Under the pieces are notes generated by a model. The model searched no databases, had not been told where the DNA came from, and was given only the letters and a program-made list of their open reading frames with translations. A stretch of 32,159 bases of DNA from positions 1 through 32,159 of the forward strand of contig NZ_JAEL01000066.1 of assembly GCF_000518885.1 (NCBI RefSeq), read 5' to 3'. Source of the DNA: Bacillus sp. J33. GTDB taxonomy: Bacteria > Bacillota > Bacilli > Bacillales > Cytobacillaceae. Below, piece by piece: positions 1-7,919 of this stretch; the stretch's first letter is position 1, and the number at the start of each line of letters is the position of its first letter. The translations under genes were made by a program, and so were the position numbers.

Positions 1-948
1 GCGAAAGAGCAGGGAGAAGCAAAGGAAGAATCTCCAGCAGAGGATATGGACTTAGCTAAACAAAAGGCAGCAGCTGCAGCAAAAGCAAAGGCTGCGGCAG
101 CAGCGAAGGCAAAAGCTGCAGCCCAGGCAAAGCAAGCGGGCGAAGCAGGGGATGATGAGAAGGCGAAGGCAATTGCAGCGGCGAAAGCAAAAGCGGCAGC
201 AGCAGCGAAGGCGAAAGCCGCCGCACAGGCAAAGCAAGCAGGCAGTGCCGGCGGAGATGACGAAAAAGCGAAAGCGATTGCAGCAGCAAAGGCGAAAGCC
301 GCCGCAGCAGCCAAAGCAAAATTGGCAGCAGCCGGCGGGGCTGGTGGAGATGATGAGAAGGCGAAGGCAATTGCCGCAGCAAAGGCAAAGGCCGCCGCAG
401 CGGCAGCAGCCAAAGCAAAAGCAGCTGGCAGCAAAGCAGCCGCAGAACCTGAAGAAGAGAAGGCTCCTTCGGTTAACCAGCCTTACCTTGATAAATATGT
501 AAAAGCAATAGAAAAAAATCTCGGCAGTGATGTTCTTGAAGATTACTATATTAATAATCTTTCCAAGGAAGTGCCGACATTAGTGGCGAAGGCCGCGTCG
601 TATTATAAATTGGCAGAATTCCTTAAATATAATGAACAGCTGGGTTTTGATTATTTATCAGAGCTTCATGGTACCGATTTTGAAACGCATATGGAAGTGT
701 ATGCTCACCTGTACTCATACAAAAATCGCCAATCAGTTGCTCTGAAGGTGAAAATCAGCCGGGATGAACCGGAAATCGATTCCCTGCAGCCGCTATGGGC
801 TGGTGCCAACTGGCCTGAGTGCGAGGCATTTGATTTGCTGGGCATCAAATTCAAGGGCCATCCAAATTTATATAGGATCATGCTTGGGGATGATTGGATC
901 GGCCATCCGCTGCGCAAAGACTATGAACCGTATGATGTGGAGGTGTAA
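1..948 (+). CDS. nuoC: NADH-quinone oxidoreductase subunit C, 5'-truncated by the window, with Ala/Lys-rich N-terminal extension
   Basis: The reading frame is open at base 1, so the true start lies upstream; the ATG at 46 is internal. The last ~150 residues form a complex I 30-kDa subunit domain, ending in the family signature seen as EAFDLLGIKFKGHPN followed by DDWIGHPLRKDY. NuoC sits on the cytoplasmic peripheral arm against NuoD, near the quinone site. The first ~150 visible residues are almost only Ala, Lys, Gly, Gln and acidic residues, in three repeat units (see the repeat entry). Such long charged N-terminal extensions occur in NuoC of Bacillus-type complex I. A Shine-Dalgarno GGAGGTG at 939-945, inside the last codons, serves nuoD 3 bases downstream, so the two are probably translationally coupled. 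NuoC and NuoD are separate here, unlike the fused NuoCD of E. coli. Subunits A and B presumably lie upstream, outside the window. Confidence 0.95.
   Translation, partial: AKEQGEAKEESPAEDMDLAKQKAAAAAKAKAAAAAKAKAAAQAKQAGEAGDDEKAKAIAAAKAKAAAAAKAKAAAQAKQAGSAGGDDEKAKAIAAAKAKAAAAAKAKLAAAGGAGGDDEKAKAIAAAKAKAAAAAAAKAKAAGSKAAAEPEEEKAPSVNQPYLDKYVKAIEKNLGSDVLEDYYINNLSKEVPTLVAKAASYYKLAEFLKYNEQLGFDYLSELHGTDFETHMEVYAHLYSYKNRQSVALKVKISRDEPEIDSLQPLWAGANWPECEAFDLLGIKFKGHPNLYRIMLGDDWIGHPLRKDYEPYDVEV
43..440 (+). repeat. In-frame Ala/Lys-rich repeats inside nuoC
   Basis: Three in-frame copies of a 31-35 codon unit begin at 151, 256 and 349. Each starts DDEKAKAIAAAKAKAAAA and runs into further AKAK blocks, with Gly-rich joints (GEAGD, GSAGGD, GGAGGD) between copies. 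Partial AAAKAKAAAA blocks precede the first copy. The spacing is 105 and 93 bp. The DNA copies use different synonymous codons, so protein composition is kept more strictly than DNA sequence. The stretch is predicted to be a highly charged helical or disordered segment. Confidence 0.9.
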
Positions 949-951
949 CCA

Positions 952-2052
952 GTGCTTCGAACTGAAGAAATGCTATTAAATGTTGGACCTCAGCATCCAA
1001 GTACGCACGGTGTTTTCCGCCTTGTATTAAAAATCGACGGTGAGATTATCAAAGAAGCGAAACCGGTCATTGGCTATTTGCACCGCGGAACGGAAAAATT
1101 GGCTGAAAACCTCCAATACACTCAAATTATCCCTTATACAGACAGAATGGACTATCTGGCAGCCATGACGAATAACTATATACTCGTGCATGCAGTTGAA
1201 ACGATGATGGATTTAAAAATTCCGGAGCGCGCCGAGTATCTGCGGGTTATTACGATGGAACTTGGCCGGATTGCCAGCCATCTGGTATGGTGGGGTACAT
1301 ATTTACTTGATATTGGAGCAACAAGTCCATTCCTATATGCATTCAGAGAACGTGAAATGATTATTAATATGCTGAATGAGATTTCCGGAGGCCGCTTAAC
1401 GTTTAACTACATGCGTGTCGGCGGTGTAAAATGGGATGCTCCAGAAGGCTGGATTGAAAAAGTAAAAGAGTTTGTTCCGTATATGCGTGAACAGCTAAAA
1501 GGATACCATCAGCTTGTAACAGGAAATGAAATCTTTATGAACCGTGTCAAAGGAGTAGGGAAGTATACGAAAGAAGATGCCTTAAATTACTCGCTAAGCG
1601 GTGCCAATCTTCGCTGCACAGGCGTGAAATGGGATCTTCGCAAAGATGAGCCATACTCTATCTATGACCGATTCGATTTTGACGTTGCTGTCCAGGAGGG
1701 CGGCGATGCATGGTCCCGCTATCACGTGCGGATGAAGGAAATTGAAGAATCATTAAAGATTCTTGAACAAGCAGTTGAGCAATTTCCTTCTGAGGGAGAT
1801 ATTCTGGCAAAAGTGCCGAAGATCATTAAAGCGCCAAAAGGAGAGGCTTTTGTCAGGATCGAGTCTCCACGGGGAGAGATTGGCTGCTATATTGCGAGTG
1901 ATGGCAAAAAGGAGCCTTACCGCTTAAAATTCCGAAGACCATCATTCTATAATCTGCAAATTCTCCCTAAACTGCTTGAAGGTGAAAATATTGCAAACTT
2001 GATTGCTATTTTAGGGGCAATTGATATTGTCCTTGGGGAGGTGGACGGTTAA
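952..2052 (+). CDS. nuoD: NADH-quinone oxidoreductase subunit D (49 kDa)
   Basis: A 366-residue protein of the complex I 49-kDa family, a peripheral-arm subunit that forms the quinone-reduction pocket with NuoB. Near the N-terminus it has the conserved loop GPQHPSTHG (residues 12-20), whose histidine faces the quinone headgroup, and PYTDRMDYLAAMTNN with Tyr68 at the position of the conserved quinone-contacting tyrosine. The cysteine ligands of the related NiFe hydrogenases are absent, as expected in complex I. The start is GTG at 952, placed 6 bases after GGAGGTG (939-945); the next ATG (970) would remove the conserved N-terminal strand. Its stop overlaps the nuoH start by one base (TAATG). 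Length is normal for an unfused NuoD. Confidence 0.96.
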   Translation: MLRTEEMLLNVGPQHPSTHGVFRLVLKIDGEIIKEAKPVIGYLHRGTEKLAENLQYTQIIPYTDRMDYLAAMTNNYILVHAVETMMDLKIPERAEYLRVITMELGRIASHLVWWGTYLLDIGATSPFLYAFREREMIINMLNEISGGRLTFNYMRVGGVKWDAPEGWIEKVKEFVPYMREQLKGYHQLVTGNEIFMNRVKGVGKYTKEDALNYSLSGANLRCTGVKWDLRKDEPYSIYDRFDFDVAVQEGGDAWSRYHVRMKEIEESLKILEQAVEQFPSEGDILAKVPKIIKAPKGEAFVRIESPRGEIGCYIASDGKKEPYRLKFRRPSFYNLQILPKLLEGENIANLIAILGAIDIVLGEVDG

Positions 2053-3059
2053 TGGTAGAAGAACTTTTATATTCCGAAGCCGGTCTGCTGAATTTCGGTA
2101 TTTTCTTCTTGCTTGCCACCGTTTTACTATTAGTTGTTTTAGGCTTTGTTACATACGCGATTCTGGCGGAGCGAAAGGTAATGGGATTTATGCAGCTTCG
2201 CCATGGGCCGAATCAGGTTGGGGGCCGCTGGGGCTTGCTTCAAACGGTTGCGGACGTATTAAAGCTACTATTAAAAGAAGACACGATTCCGAAGCTTGCT
2301 GACAGGCCGCTGTTTATTCTTGCACCGGTCATTGCATTTGCACCGGCATTTATGGTGCTTGCAACGATTCCATTTACAGATAAGCTGCAGTTTGCGGATA
2401 TTGGAGTCGGGCTGCTTTACTACATTGCCATTTCTGGGTTAACAACAGTTGGGATCGTAACGGGGGCATGGGCCTCGAACAATAAATACGCCCTGCTTGG
2501 AGGAATGCGTGCCGCTGCACAGATGATTTCCTACGAGATTCCGCTCGTTATGTCTGTATTAGGCATTGTCCTCTTAACCGGAAGCTTAAACCTAAATGAG
2601 ATCGTTGAAGCGCAAAAAAATGGCTGGTTTATCATCTGGCAGCCAGTTGCTTTCATTGTATTCCTGATTGCTTCAACAGCAGAGCTTAACCGTGTTCCGT
2701 TTGACTTGCCTGAAGCCGAATCTGAACTGGTTGCCGGTTTCCATGTTGAATACTCCGGTTTCCGGTGGGCGTTCTTTATGCTTGCAGAATACGTTTATTT
2801 CTTTGCAATGGCTTCCCTGACAACTGTTTTATTCCTTGGAGGATGGCTGCCGCTTCCGTTCCTGGATTTCATTCCGGGTGCAGTCTGGTTTGCACTTAAA
2901 TTTACGGTTGTAATCTTTATTTTAGTTTGGTTCCGTGTGACATTCCCTCGCCTGCGCGCAGACCAGCTCATGGAGTTTGGATGGAAGGTTCTGCTGCCGG
3001 TAGCACTTGCTAATATTTTCTTAACGGCGATCTTGAAGGAATGGCTGAACATATTTTAA
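2052..3059 (+). CDS. nuoH: NADH-quinone oxidoreductase subunit H
   Basis: A 335-residue membrane protein with about eight transmembrane segments. It joins the peripheral arm to the membrane arm of complex I and forms part of the quinone chamber and the first proton path. Family hallmarks are ERKVMGFMQLRHGPNQVG near residues 37-54, the acidic loop RVPFDLPEAESELVAGFHVE in the middle, and a C-terminal FPRLRADQLMEFGWK. The ATG overlaps the nuoD stop by one base and follows GGGGAGG at about 2035-2041. A 58-base spacer separates it from nuoI, unlike the overlaps elsewhere in the operon. Confidence 0.96.
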   Translation: MVEELLYSEAGLLNFGIFFLLATVLLLVVLGFVTYAILAERKVMGFMQLRHGPNQVGGRWGLLQTVADVLKLLLKEDTIPKLADRPLFILAPVIAFAPAFMVLATIPFTDKLQFADIGVGLLYYIAISGLTTVGIVTGAWASNNKYALLGGMRAAAQMISYEIPLVMSVLGIVLLTGSLNLNEIVEAQKNGWFIIWQPVAFIVFLIASTAELNRVPFDLPEAESELVAGFHVEYSGFRWAFFMLAEYVYFFAMASLTTVLFLGGWLPLPFLDFIPGAVWFALKFTVVIFILVWFRVTFPRLRADQLMEFGWKVLLPVALANIFLTAILKEWLNIF

Positions 3060-3117
3060 ATAAGTTTTAACAACGACCTCTTTAAAGGGGATTTCTTAAG
3101 CACAAGGGGTGAAAAAC

Positions 3118-3537
3118 ATGCTTGGTTTAGCGAAAGGATTATCGTATACCCTAAAAAACTTGGCGCGCAAAAAAGTTACGTATGACTATCCGAATGAACC
3201 TCTTCCACTTCCGGACCGGTTTCGTGGAATCCAAAAGTTTTATCCTGAAAAGTGTATCGTATGCAACCAGTGTGCAAACATTTGCCCGACGGATTGCATC
3301 CAGCTGACAGGAAAGAAGCATCCTGATCCTTCTAAAAAGGGAAAAATCATCGATACCTATGATATTAACTTTGAAATTTGCATCCTTTGCGATTTATGCA
3401 CAGAGGTTTGTCCGACGGAAGCGATTATTATGACCAATAACTTCGAACTGGCTGAATACAGCCGTGATGAATTATTCAAGAACCTCGAGTGGCTTGATGA
3501 AAATGACGAGAATATACGGAAGGTGAATAAAGCATGA
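3118..3537 (+). CDS. nuoI: NADH-quinone oxidoreductase subunit I, 2x[4Fe-4S] ferredoxin-like
   Basis: Complex I 23-kDa subunit that carries two [4Fe-4S] clusters passing electrons toward NuoB and quinone. Both cluster motifs are intact: CIVCNQCANICPTDC and CILCDLCTEVCPTEA, each Cx2Cx2Cx3CP. I chose ATG 3118 (139 residues) over an in-frame GTG at 3109, because AAGGGGTG at 3104-3111 is the obvious ribosome-binding site for 3118 and overlaps the GTG. The N-terminus MLGLAKGLSYTLKNL then fits a short amphipathic helix lying on the membrane. The stop codon overlaps the nuoJ start (ATGA). It is shorter than E. coli NuoI (180 residues), in line with Bacillus homologues. Confidence 0.95.
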   Translation: MLGLAKGLSYTLKNLARKKVTYDYPNEPLPLPDRFRGIQKFYPEKCIVCNQCANICPTDCIQLTGKKHPDPSKKGKIIDTYDINFEICILCDLCTEVCPTEAIIMTNNFELAEYSRDELFKNLEWLDENDENIRKVNKA

Positions 3538-4055
3538 CGTTTTCAGGTGAGTTTTTAGCGTTTATGTCTCTTGCTTTAGTAGCGGTCATCGGCGGCGTGC
3601 TTTTATTGAACCTTTCCAAAGTGGTGCATATGGTTGTCGCACTTGTTTTTACCTTTGTAAGCATAGCTGGAATATATGTCCTCCTATCGGCTGAGTTCGT
3701 AGCCGCTGTGCAGATACTTATCTATTCCGGTGCGATTACCATTATTATGCTGTTTGGAATTATGCTCACACGCCATAACGACACAAGCGAGCCAAAAGCG
3801 GGCCGCTGGCGGAAACTATTATTATTTCTGGGAGTGTTGGGCTTCGCCTTTGCTGTATATATCGGAATCTATAACCTTGATATTCCGCAAACGCCAAGTG
3901 ACCTTCATGTAAATAATACAGAACAGATTGGGGTAGAGCTTTATTCAAAATTCATTATTCCATTTGAATTGACCTCTGTCTTATTGCTGGTAGTTCTGGT
4001 TGGTTCAATTGTTTTGGCAAAAAGAGACGATGAGAAGGAGGCGGAGAAGGAATGA
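3534..4055 (+). CDS. nuoJ: NADH-quinone oxidoreductase subunit J
   Basis: A 173-residue membrane subunit with five predicted hydrophobic segments. It has the family motif around residues 50-75 ([20 protein letters not shown] followed by MLFGIML), where a pi-bulge helix involved in coupling is found in known structures. The C-terminus is short, charged and cytoplasmic ([12 protein letters not shown]). The start ATG overlaps the nuoI stop and is preceded by GGAAGGTG. Its own stop overlaps the nuoK start (ATGA), so I, J and K form a translationally coupled run. It works with NuoK, NuoA and NuoH in proton-path coupling. Confidence 0.94.
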   Translation: MTFSGEFLAFMSLALVAVIGGVLLLNLSKVVHMVVALVFTFVSIAGIYVLLSAEFVAAVQILIYSGAITIIMLFGIMLTRHNDTSEPKAGRWRKLLLFLGVLGFAFAVYIGIYNLDIPQTPSDLHVNNTEQIGVELYSKFIIPFELTSVLLLVVLVGSIVLAKRDDEKEAEKE

Positions 4056-4366
4056 GTGCAGTTCCGGTTCAAGCCTACCTGGCATTGGCTTTAATTCTAT
4101 TCTGTATCGGCCTTTATGGGGCTTTGACCAAACGAAATACAGTTATTGTTTTGATTTCGATTGAATTGATGCTGAATGCGGTAAATATTAATCTTGTAGC
4201 CTTCAGCAAATATGGCATTGCGCCATCTATTACAGGCCAAATCTTTGCCTTGTTTGCCATAACGGTAGCTGCAGCAGAAGCAGCCGTTGGTTTAGCGATC
4301 TTGATTGCGCTTTATCGTAACAAAAAGACCATTAATATTGATGAGATGGATACGATGAAGCACTAA
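4052..4366 (+). CDS. nuoK: NADH-quinone oxidoreductase subunit K
   Basis: A 104-residue, three-helix subunit related to MrpC of Mrp antiporters. The two membrane-embedded glutamates needed for proton transfer are present: Glu38 in [15 protein letters not shown] and Glu76 in [14 protein letters not shown]. The start overlaps the nuoJ stop (ATGA) and has a strong GGAGGCGGAGAAGG-type Shine-Dalgarno upstream. The C-terminal tail [16 protein letters not shown] is hydrophilic. A 164-base non-overlapping gap follows before nuoL, the largest break in this operon (see separate entry). Confidence 0.95.
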   Translation: MSAVPVQAYLALALILFCIGLYGALTKRNTVIVLISIELMLNAVNINLVAFSKYGIAPSITGQIFALFAITVAAAEAAVGLAILIALYRNKKTINIDEMDTMKH

Positions 4367-4437
4367 TGTTTAATGACTTTGCGGAAAATGCCGCCAAACG
4401 CGGCTAAAGATAAAGAAAGACAGGCTGAATGAAGAGC

Positions 4438-4530
4438 CTGAAAGGACCTTTTTTAAAGGGTCCCAATCTGACACGCCGGCAATTCGGACTGCCAAGCTTT
4501 AGGGCGTGTTCAAAAAAGGGGATTGTGATA
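4438..4530 (+). other. Structured spacer between nuoK and nuoL
   Basis: The 164-base gap 4367-4530 holds two possible RNA hairpins: GGACCTTT pairing imperfectly with AAAGGGTCC (about 4444-4463), and a nested one with outer arms ACACGCC (4471-4477) and GGCGTGT (4503-4509) and inner arms GGCA/TGCC (4478-4481, 4490-4493). The nuoL frame stays open back to 4429, but the ribosome-binding site AAAGGGG (4515-4521) lies directly before ATG 4531. No terminator-type T-run follows. It could be an mRNA processing or stability element; this is inference. Confidence 0.45.
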
Positions 4531-6399
4531 ATGATGGAGAATGCATGGATCATACCGCTTTTCCCGCTTTTATCGTTTTTGTTCCTTATTCTATTCGGCA
4601 AACGGCTTAAAGAAGCGAGTGCTTATATAGGAATCTTGTTTACTTTAGCTTCGCTTGTATATTCATTATGGGTGCTTTTTGAAAGATTTGCAGCACCTAC
4701 ATACAAGGCGGAGGGCGTTTGGCTGACCATAGGGGATGTTCACTTAACAGCGGGTTTTGAAGTTAATCAGTTAAATGCACTCATGCTGGTGATTGTATCA
4801 CTCGTCAGTTTCTTGGTACATACGTATTCGAAAGGCTATATGAACGGAGATGACCGTTTCCCTGTTTTCTATGCTTATTTGGGCTTATTTACCTTTGCGA
4901 TGCTGGGCCTTGTCATCTCGCCTAATCTCTTGCAAACCTATATCTTCTGGGAGCTTGTCGGGCTTGGATCATTCTTGCTGATCGGTTTCTATTTTTACAA
5001 AGAAGAAGCAAAGGCAGCAGCCAAAAAGGCATTTATTATGACCCGTATTGGCGATGTCGGCCTTTTGATCGGAATGATTCTATTATTCTGGCAAGTTGGC
5101 AGTTTCGAATATGATGAAATTTTTGCTGCTGTTGAGGCTGGTTCCATCTCAGCCACAATGATTACATTAACAGCCATTCTTATTTTCGTTGGGGCAGTCG
5201 GAAAATCCGGCCAGTTCCCGCTGCACACATGGCTTCCGGACGCGATGGAAGGTCCAACGCCTGTTTCAGCTTTAATCCATGCTGCGACAATGGTTGCAGC
5301 AGGGGTATACCTAGTGGCGGCTTTATTCCCGCTCTTTACAGCAAGTGAAACAGCGCTGATGACTGTAGCAGTAATTGGTGCCTTCACGGCCATTTTTGCA
5401 GCAAGCATTGGCTTGGTGCAGAAAGATATTAAGCGGGTTCTCGCTTATTCAACCGTCAGCCAGCTGGGGTACATGATGCTGGCACTTGGATCTGCCGGAT
5501 ATGTGGCAGGTGTGTTCCATTTAATGACACACGCTTTTTTCAAAGCCTTGCTATTCCTTGCAGCAGGAAGTGTCATTCATGCTGTTCATACACAGAACAT
5601 TGAACATATGGGCGGATTATGGAAAAAGCTCCGCATCACCGGTCCGCTATTCCTGATCGGGACACTCGCAATCAGCGGTGTGCCATTATTCTCAGGGTTC
5701 TTCAGTAAGGATGAAATCTTAATTGCCGCCTGGGCGCATGGAAACACAGGATTGTTCTGGCTGGCAGTGATTGCCGCTTTCTTCACTGCATTTTATATGT
5801 TCCGCCTATTCTTTATGGTTTTTGCAGGAGAATCAAGAAGCGATATGAAAGATGTCCGCGAGTCTCCAAGTGTGATGACCATGCCGATGATCGTGCTTGG
5901 CGCCTTGGCAATAGGAGCCGGTTATGTAAATACTCCATGGTTCGGCACGTTCCTTGGCGATTGGCTAGTAGAAGGAAACCATTCATTTGGCCATGGCCAT
6001 ATTGAAGGTCCAGCTTGGATAATGATTGTGGCAACAGTTGTGTCCCTGCTGGGTATATTCCTCGCCTGGCTGATGTACGGCAAGGGATCGCTGTCTCGTG
6101 ACTGGCTCTCAAGCAGACTGCCGCTTTCGTACAGTGTTTTATTTAACAAATACTATATTGATGAGTTTTATCAGCTGACAGCTGTTAATGGCGCTAAATT
6201 CATTAGCTCCTTCCTTCGGTTCCTGGAAGTCTTCTTTGTTGAAGGAATTGTTAAAGGAGTAGCAGGCATTGCGTCATCTCTTGGCAAACTGGGCTCCAAA
6301 TTCCAGAATGGCCAGATTCAGACGTATGGAACGGTTGCCTTTGTCGGGCTCGCTATTTTGGTTGTCATCTATGCGGTAACAGGGGGGTACTTAAAATGA
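4531..6399 (+). CDS. nuoL: NADH-quinone oxidoreductase subunit L
   Basis: A 622-residue antiporter-like subunit at the distal end of the complex I membrane arm, with about 14-16 transmembrane helices and a C-terminal lateral-helix region. Proton-channel hallmarks are visible: a TM5 glutamate in WELVGLGSFLLIGFY, the TM7/8 region KSGQFPLHTWLPDAMEGPTP, and the lysine/histidine segment THAFFKALLFLAAGSVIHA. The reading frame extends upstream to 4429, but the AAAGGGG site at 4515-4521 and homologue length support ATG 4531 (or 4534). The stop overlaps the nuoM start (ATGA). It resembles MrpA, but the nuo context and length identify it as NuoL. Confidence 0.94.
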   Translation: MMENAWIIPLFPLLSFLFLILFGKRLKEASAYIGILFTLASLVYSLWVLFERFAAPTYKAEGVWLTIGDVHLTAGFEVNQLNALMLVIVSLVSFLVHTYSKGYMNGDDRFPVFYAYLGLFTFAMLGLVISPNLLQTYIFWELVGLGSFLLIGFYFYKEEAKAAAKKAFIMTRIGDVGLLIGMILLFWQVGSFEYDEIFAAVEAGSISATMITLTAILIFVGAVGKSGQFPLHTWLPDAMEGPTPVSALIHAATMVAAGVYLVAALFPLFTASETALMTVAVIGAFTAIFAASIGLVQKDIKRVLAYSTVSQLGYMMLALGSAGYVAGVFHLMTHAFFKALLFLAAGSVIHAVHTQNIEHMGGLWKKLRITGPLFLIGTLAISGVPLFSGFFSKDEILIAAWAHGNTGLFWLAVIAAFFTAFYMFRLFFMVFAGESRSDMKDVRESPSVMTMPMIVLGALAIGAGYVNTPWFGTFLGDWLVEGNHSFGHGHIEGPAWIMIVATVVSLLGIFLAWLMYGKGSLSRDWLSSRLPLSYSVLFNKYYIDEFYQLTAVNGAKFISSFLRFLEVFFVEGIVKGVAGIASSLGKLGSKFQNGQIQTYGTVAFVGLAILVVIYAVTGGYLK

Positions 6400-7913
6400 A
6401 CTTTGAATATTTTCTATCACTCTTAGTTTTCTCCCCTTTAGTTGGTATTTTAGTATTATCGTTTCTGCCAAAGACACAGGAATCATTGATTAAGATGGTT
6501 GGATTTTTGGCCACCCTTCCGGCTTTGGCATTGTCGCTGATCGCTTACTTTCAGTACAGGGCTGGTGTAAGCCTGGAAGACCTGAATGAAAAGATCACCT
6601 GGATTCAATTCGGAAACTCCAATCAGCTGGGAAACCTTTTCTCCATTGATTACGAGCTGGGACTTGATGGATTCTCGCTGATCATGATCGTGCTTACAGC
6701 TGTATTATCAACACTCGCAGCCATTGCCTCCATTCATATTAAAAAAGAATGGAAAGGCTATTTTATGCTATTCCTGCTGCTTGAAGTCGGCATGCTTGGC
6801 GTGTTTGCGGCTGAAAACCTGATTCTATTCTTTATTTTCTTTGAAATAACGCTCATACCAACCTTCTTCCTGATCGGAAAATGGGGTTACTTTGAAAAAG
6901 AAAATGCAGCGTACAGCTTTTTAATCTATAACGGACTTGGCTCTGCTGTCCTGCTGATTGTCATCATGGTGCTGTTTGCACGTACAGGCACATCGAATAT
7001 TGATGCTTTGATGGCGGCAATGAATGCTGACAATCCTCAGCTTGTTGCGCCAATCACTGAAAATATGAAAATGGGCATGCTGATTGCTCTTTTAATAGCA
7101 TTTGGCATCAAGCTTCCCATTTTTCCGCTGCACAGCTGGATGGTAAGGGTTCACGTTCAAGCACCGCCTTCCATTGTTATGCTGCATGCCGGTGTGCTTC
7201 TAAAAATAGGTGCATTTGGTTTAATCCGTTTCGGAATGGGGATATTTCCCGAGCAATTCCAGAGCCTTTCCGCATTGCTTGCTGTGCTCGGAGTAGTGAA
7301 TTTACTGTACGGAGCCTTCCTGGCATTCGTGCAGACTGATTTCAAAATGGTGCTCGCCTACTCTTCTATTTCCCACATGGGAATCGTCTTAATCGGATTG
7401 GGCGCATTAAATGAGGCAGGTGTTCAGGGGGCTATTTTCCAGGTGGTTTCACACGGACTTATTGCCGCGCTATTATTCTTCCTTGTTGGTGTGTTTTATG
7501 AGCGTGTACAAACATCCAACATTCAGAACATGGGAGGCATGGCTAAAGGCATGCCGATTGCGGCAGGCTTCCTGCTTGCAGGAGCAATGGCTTCACTTGG
7601 CTTGCCTGGAATGTCTGGTTTCGTAAGTGAATTCATGGCTTTCCTGGGCCTTTTCAAAGAAATGCCGGTATTGGCTGCAGTCGGTGCAATCGGCATTATC
7701 ATGACAGCAGTCTACTTGCTGCGCGCGGTACTCGGAATTACGTACGGCCAAGCGCATCGGGATTTTGCCGGAGTTACGGATATGAGAAAATTTGAGTTTG
7801 TGCCTGTCCTGGTTTTAGTCGGATTAATTGTACTGATTGGTGTATATCCAAGTGTATTGAGCGAACCGCTGACATCTACACTTGAAACGATCATGCTGGG
7901 GATAGGAGGGTGA
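6396..7913 (+). CDS. nuoM: NADH-quinone oxidoreductase subunit M
   Basis: A 505-residue antiporter-like subunit with about 14 transmembrane helices. Key features are the membrane glutamate in FFEITLIPTFFLIGKWG, and the TM7-8 block KLPIFPLHSWMVRVHVQAPP followed by AGVLLKIGAFGLIRFG, with the conserved PLHSW and LLKIG lysine. The usual PDAHVEAPT of many NuoM proteins reads VRVHVQAPP here. The start overlaps the nuoL stop (ATGA), with AGGGGGG upstream. Six bases separate its stop from nuoN. It forms one of three homologous proton channels beside NuoL and NuoN. Confidence 0.94.
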   Translation: MNFEYFLSLLVFSPLVGILVLSFLPKTQESLIKMVGFLATLPALALSLIAYFQYRAGVSLEDLNEKITWIQFGNSNQLGNLFSIDYELGLDGFSLIMIVLTAVLSTLAAIASIHIKKEWKGYFMLFLLLEVGMLGVFAAENLILFFIFFEITLIPTFFLIGKWGYFEKENAAYSFLIYNGLGSAVLLIVIMVLFARTGTSNIDALMAAMNADNPQLVAPITENMKMGMLIALLIAFGIKLPIFPLHSWMVRVHVQAPPSIVMLHAGVLLKIGAFGLIRFGMGIFPEQFQSLSALLAVLGVVNLLYGAFLAFVQTDFKMVLAYSSISHMGIVLIGLGALNEAGVQGAIFQVVSHGLIAALLFFLVGVFYERVQTSNIQNMGGMAKGMPIAAGFLLAGAMASLGLPGMSGFVSEFMAFLGLFKEMPVLAAVGAIGIIMTAVYLLRAVLGITYGQAHRDFAGVTDMRKFEFVPVLVLVGLIVLIGVYPSVLSEPLTSTLETIMLGIGG

Positions 7914-7919
7914 TGAAGG

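Noticed and set aside
56..418. Long minus-strand and alternative-frame ORFs opposite the nuoC repeats
   Set aside because: They are by-products of the GC-rich repetitive codons; composition is Leu/Arg/Pro or Cys-rich low-complexity, with no start signals.
4429..4530. A 34-residue N-terminal extension of NuoL
   Set aside because: ATG 4429 has no ribosome-binding site, the segment is encoded by inverted repeats, and the start at 4531 gives the usual length.
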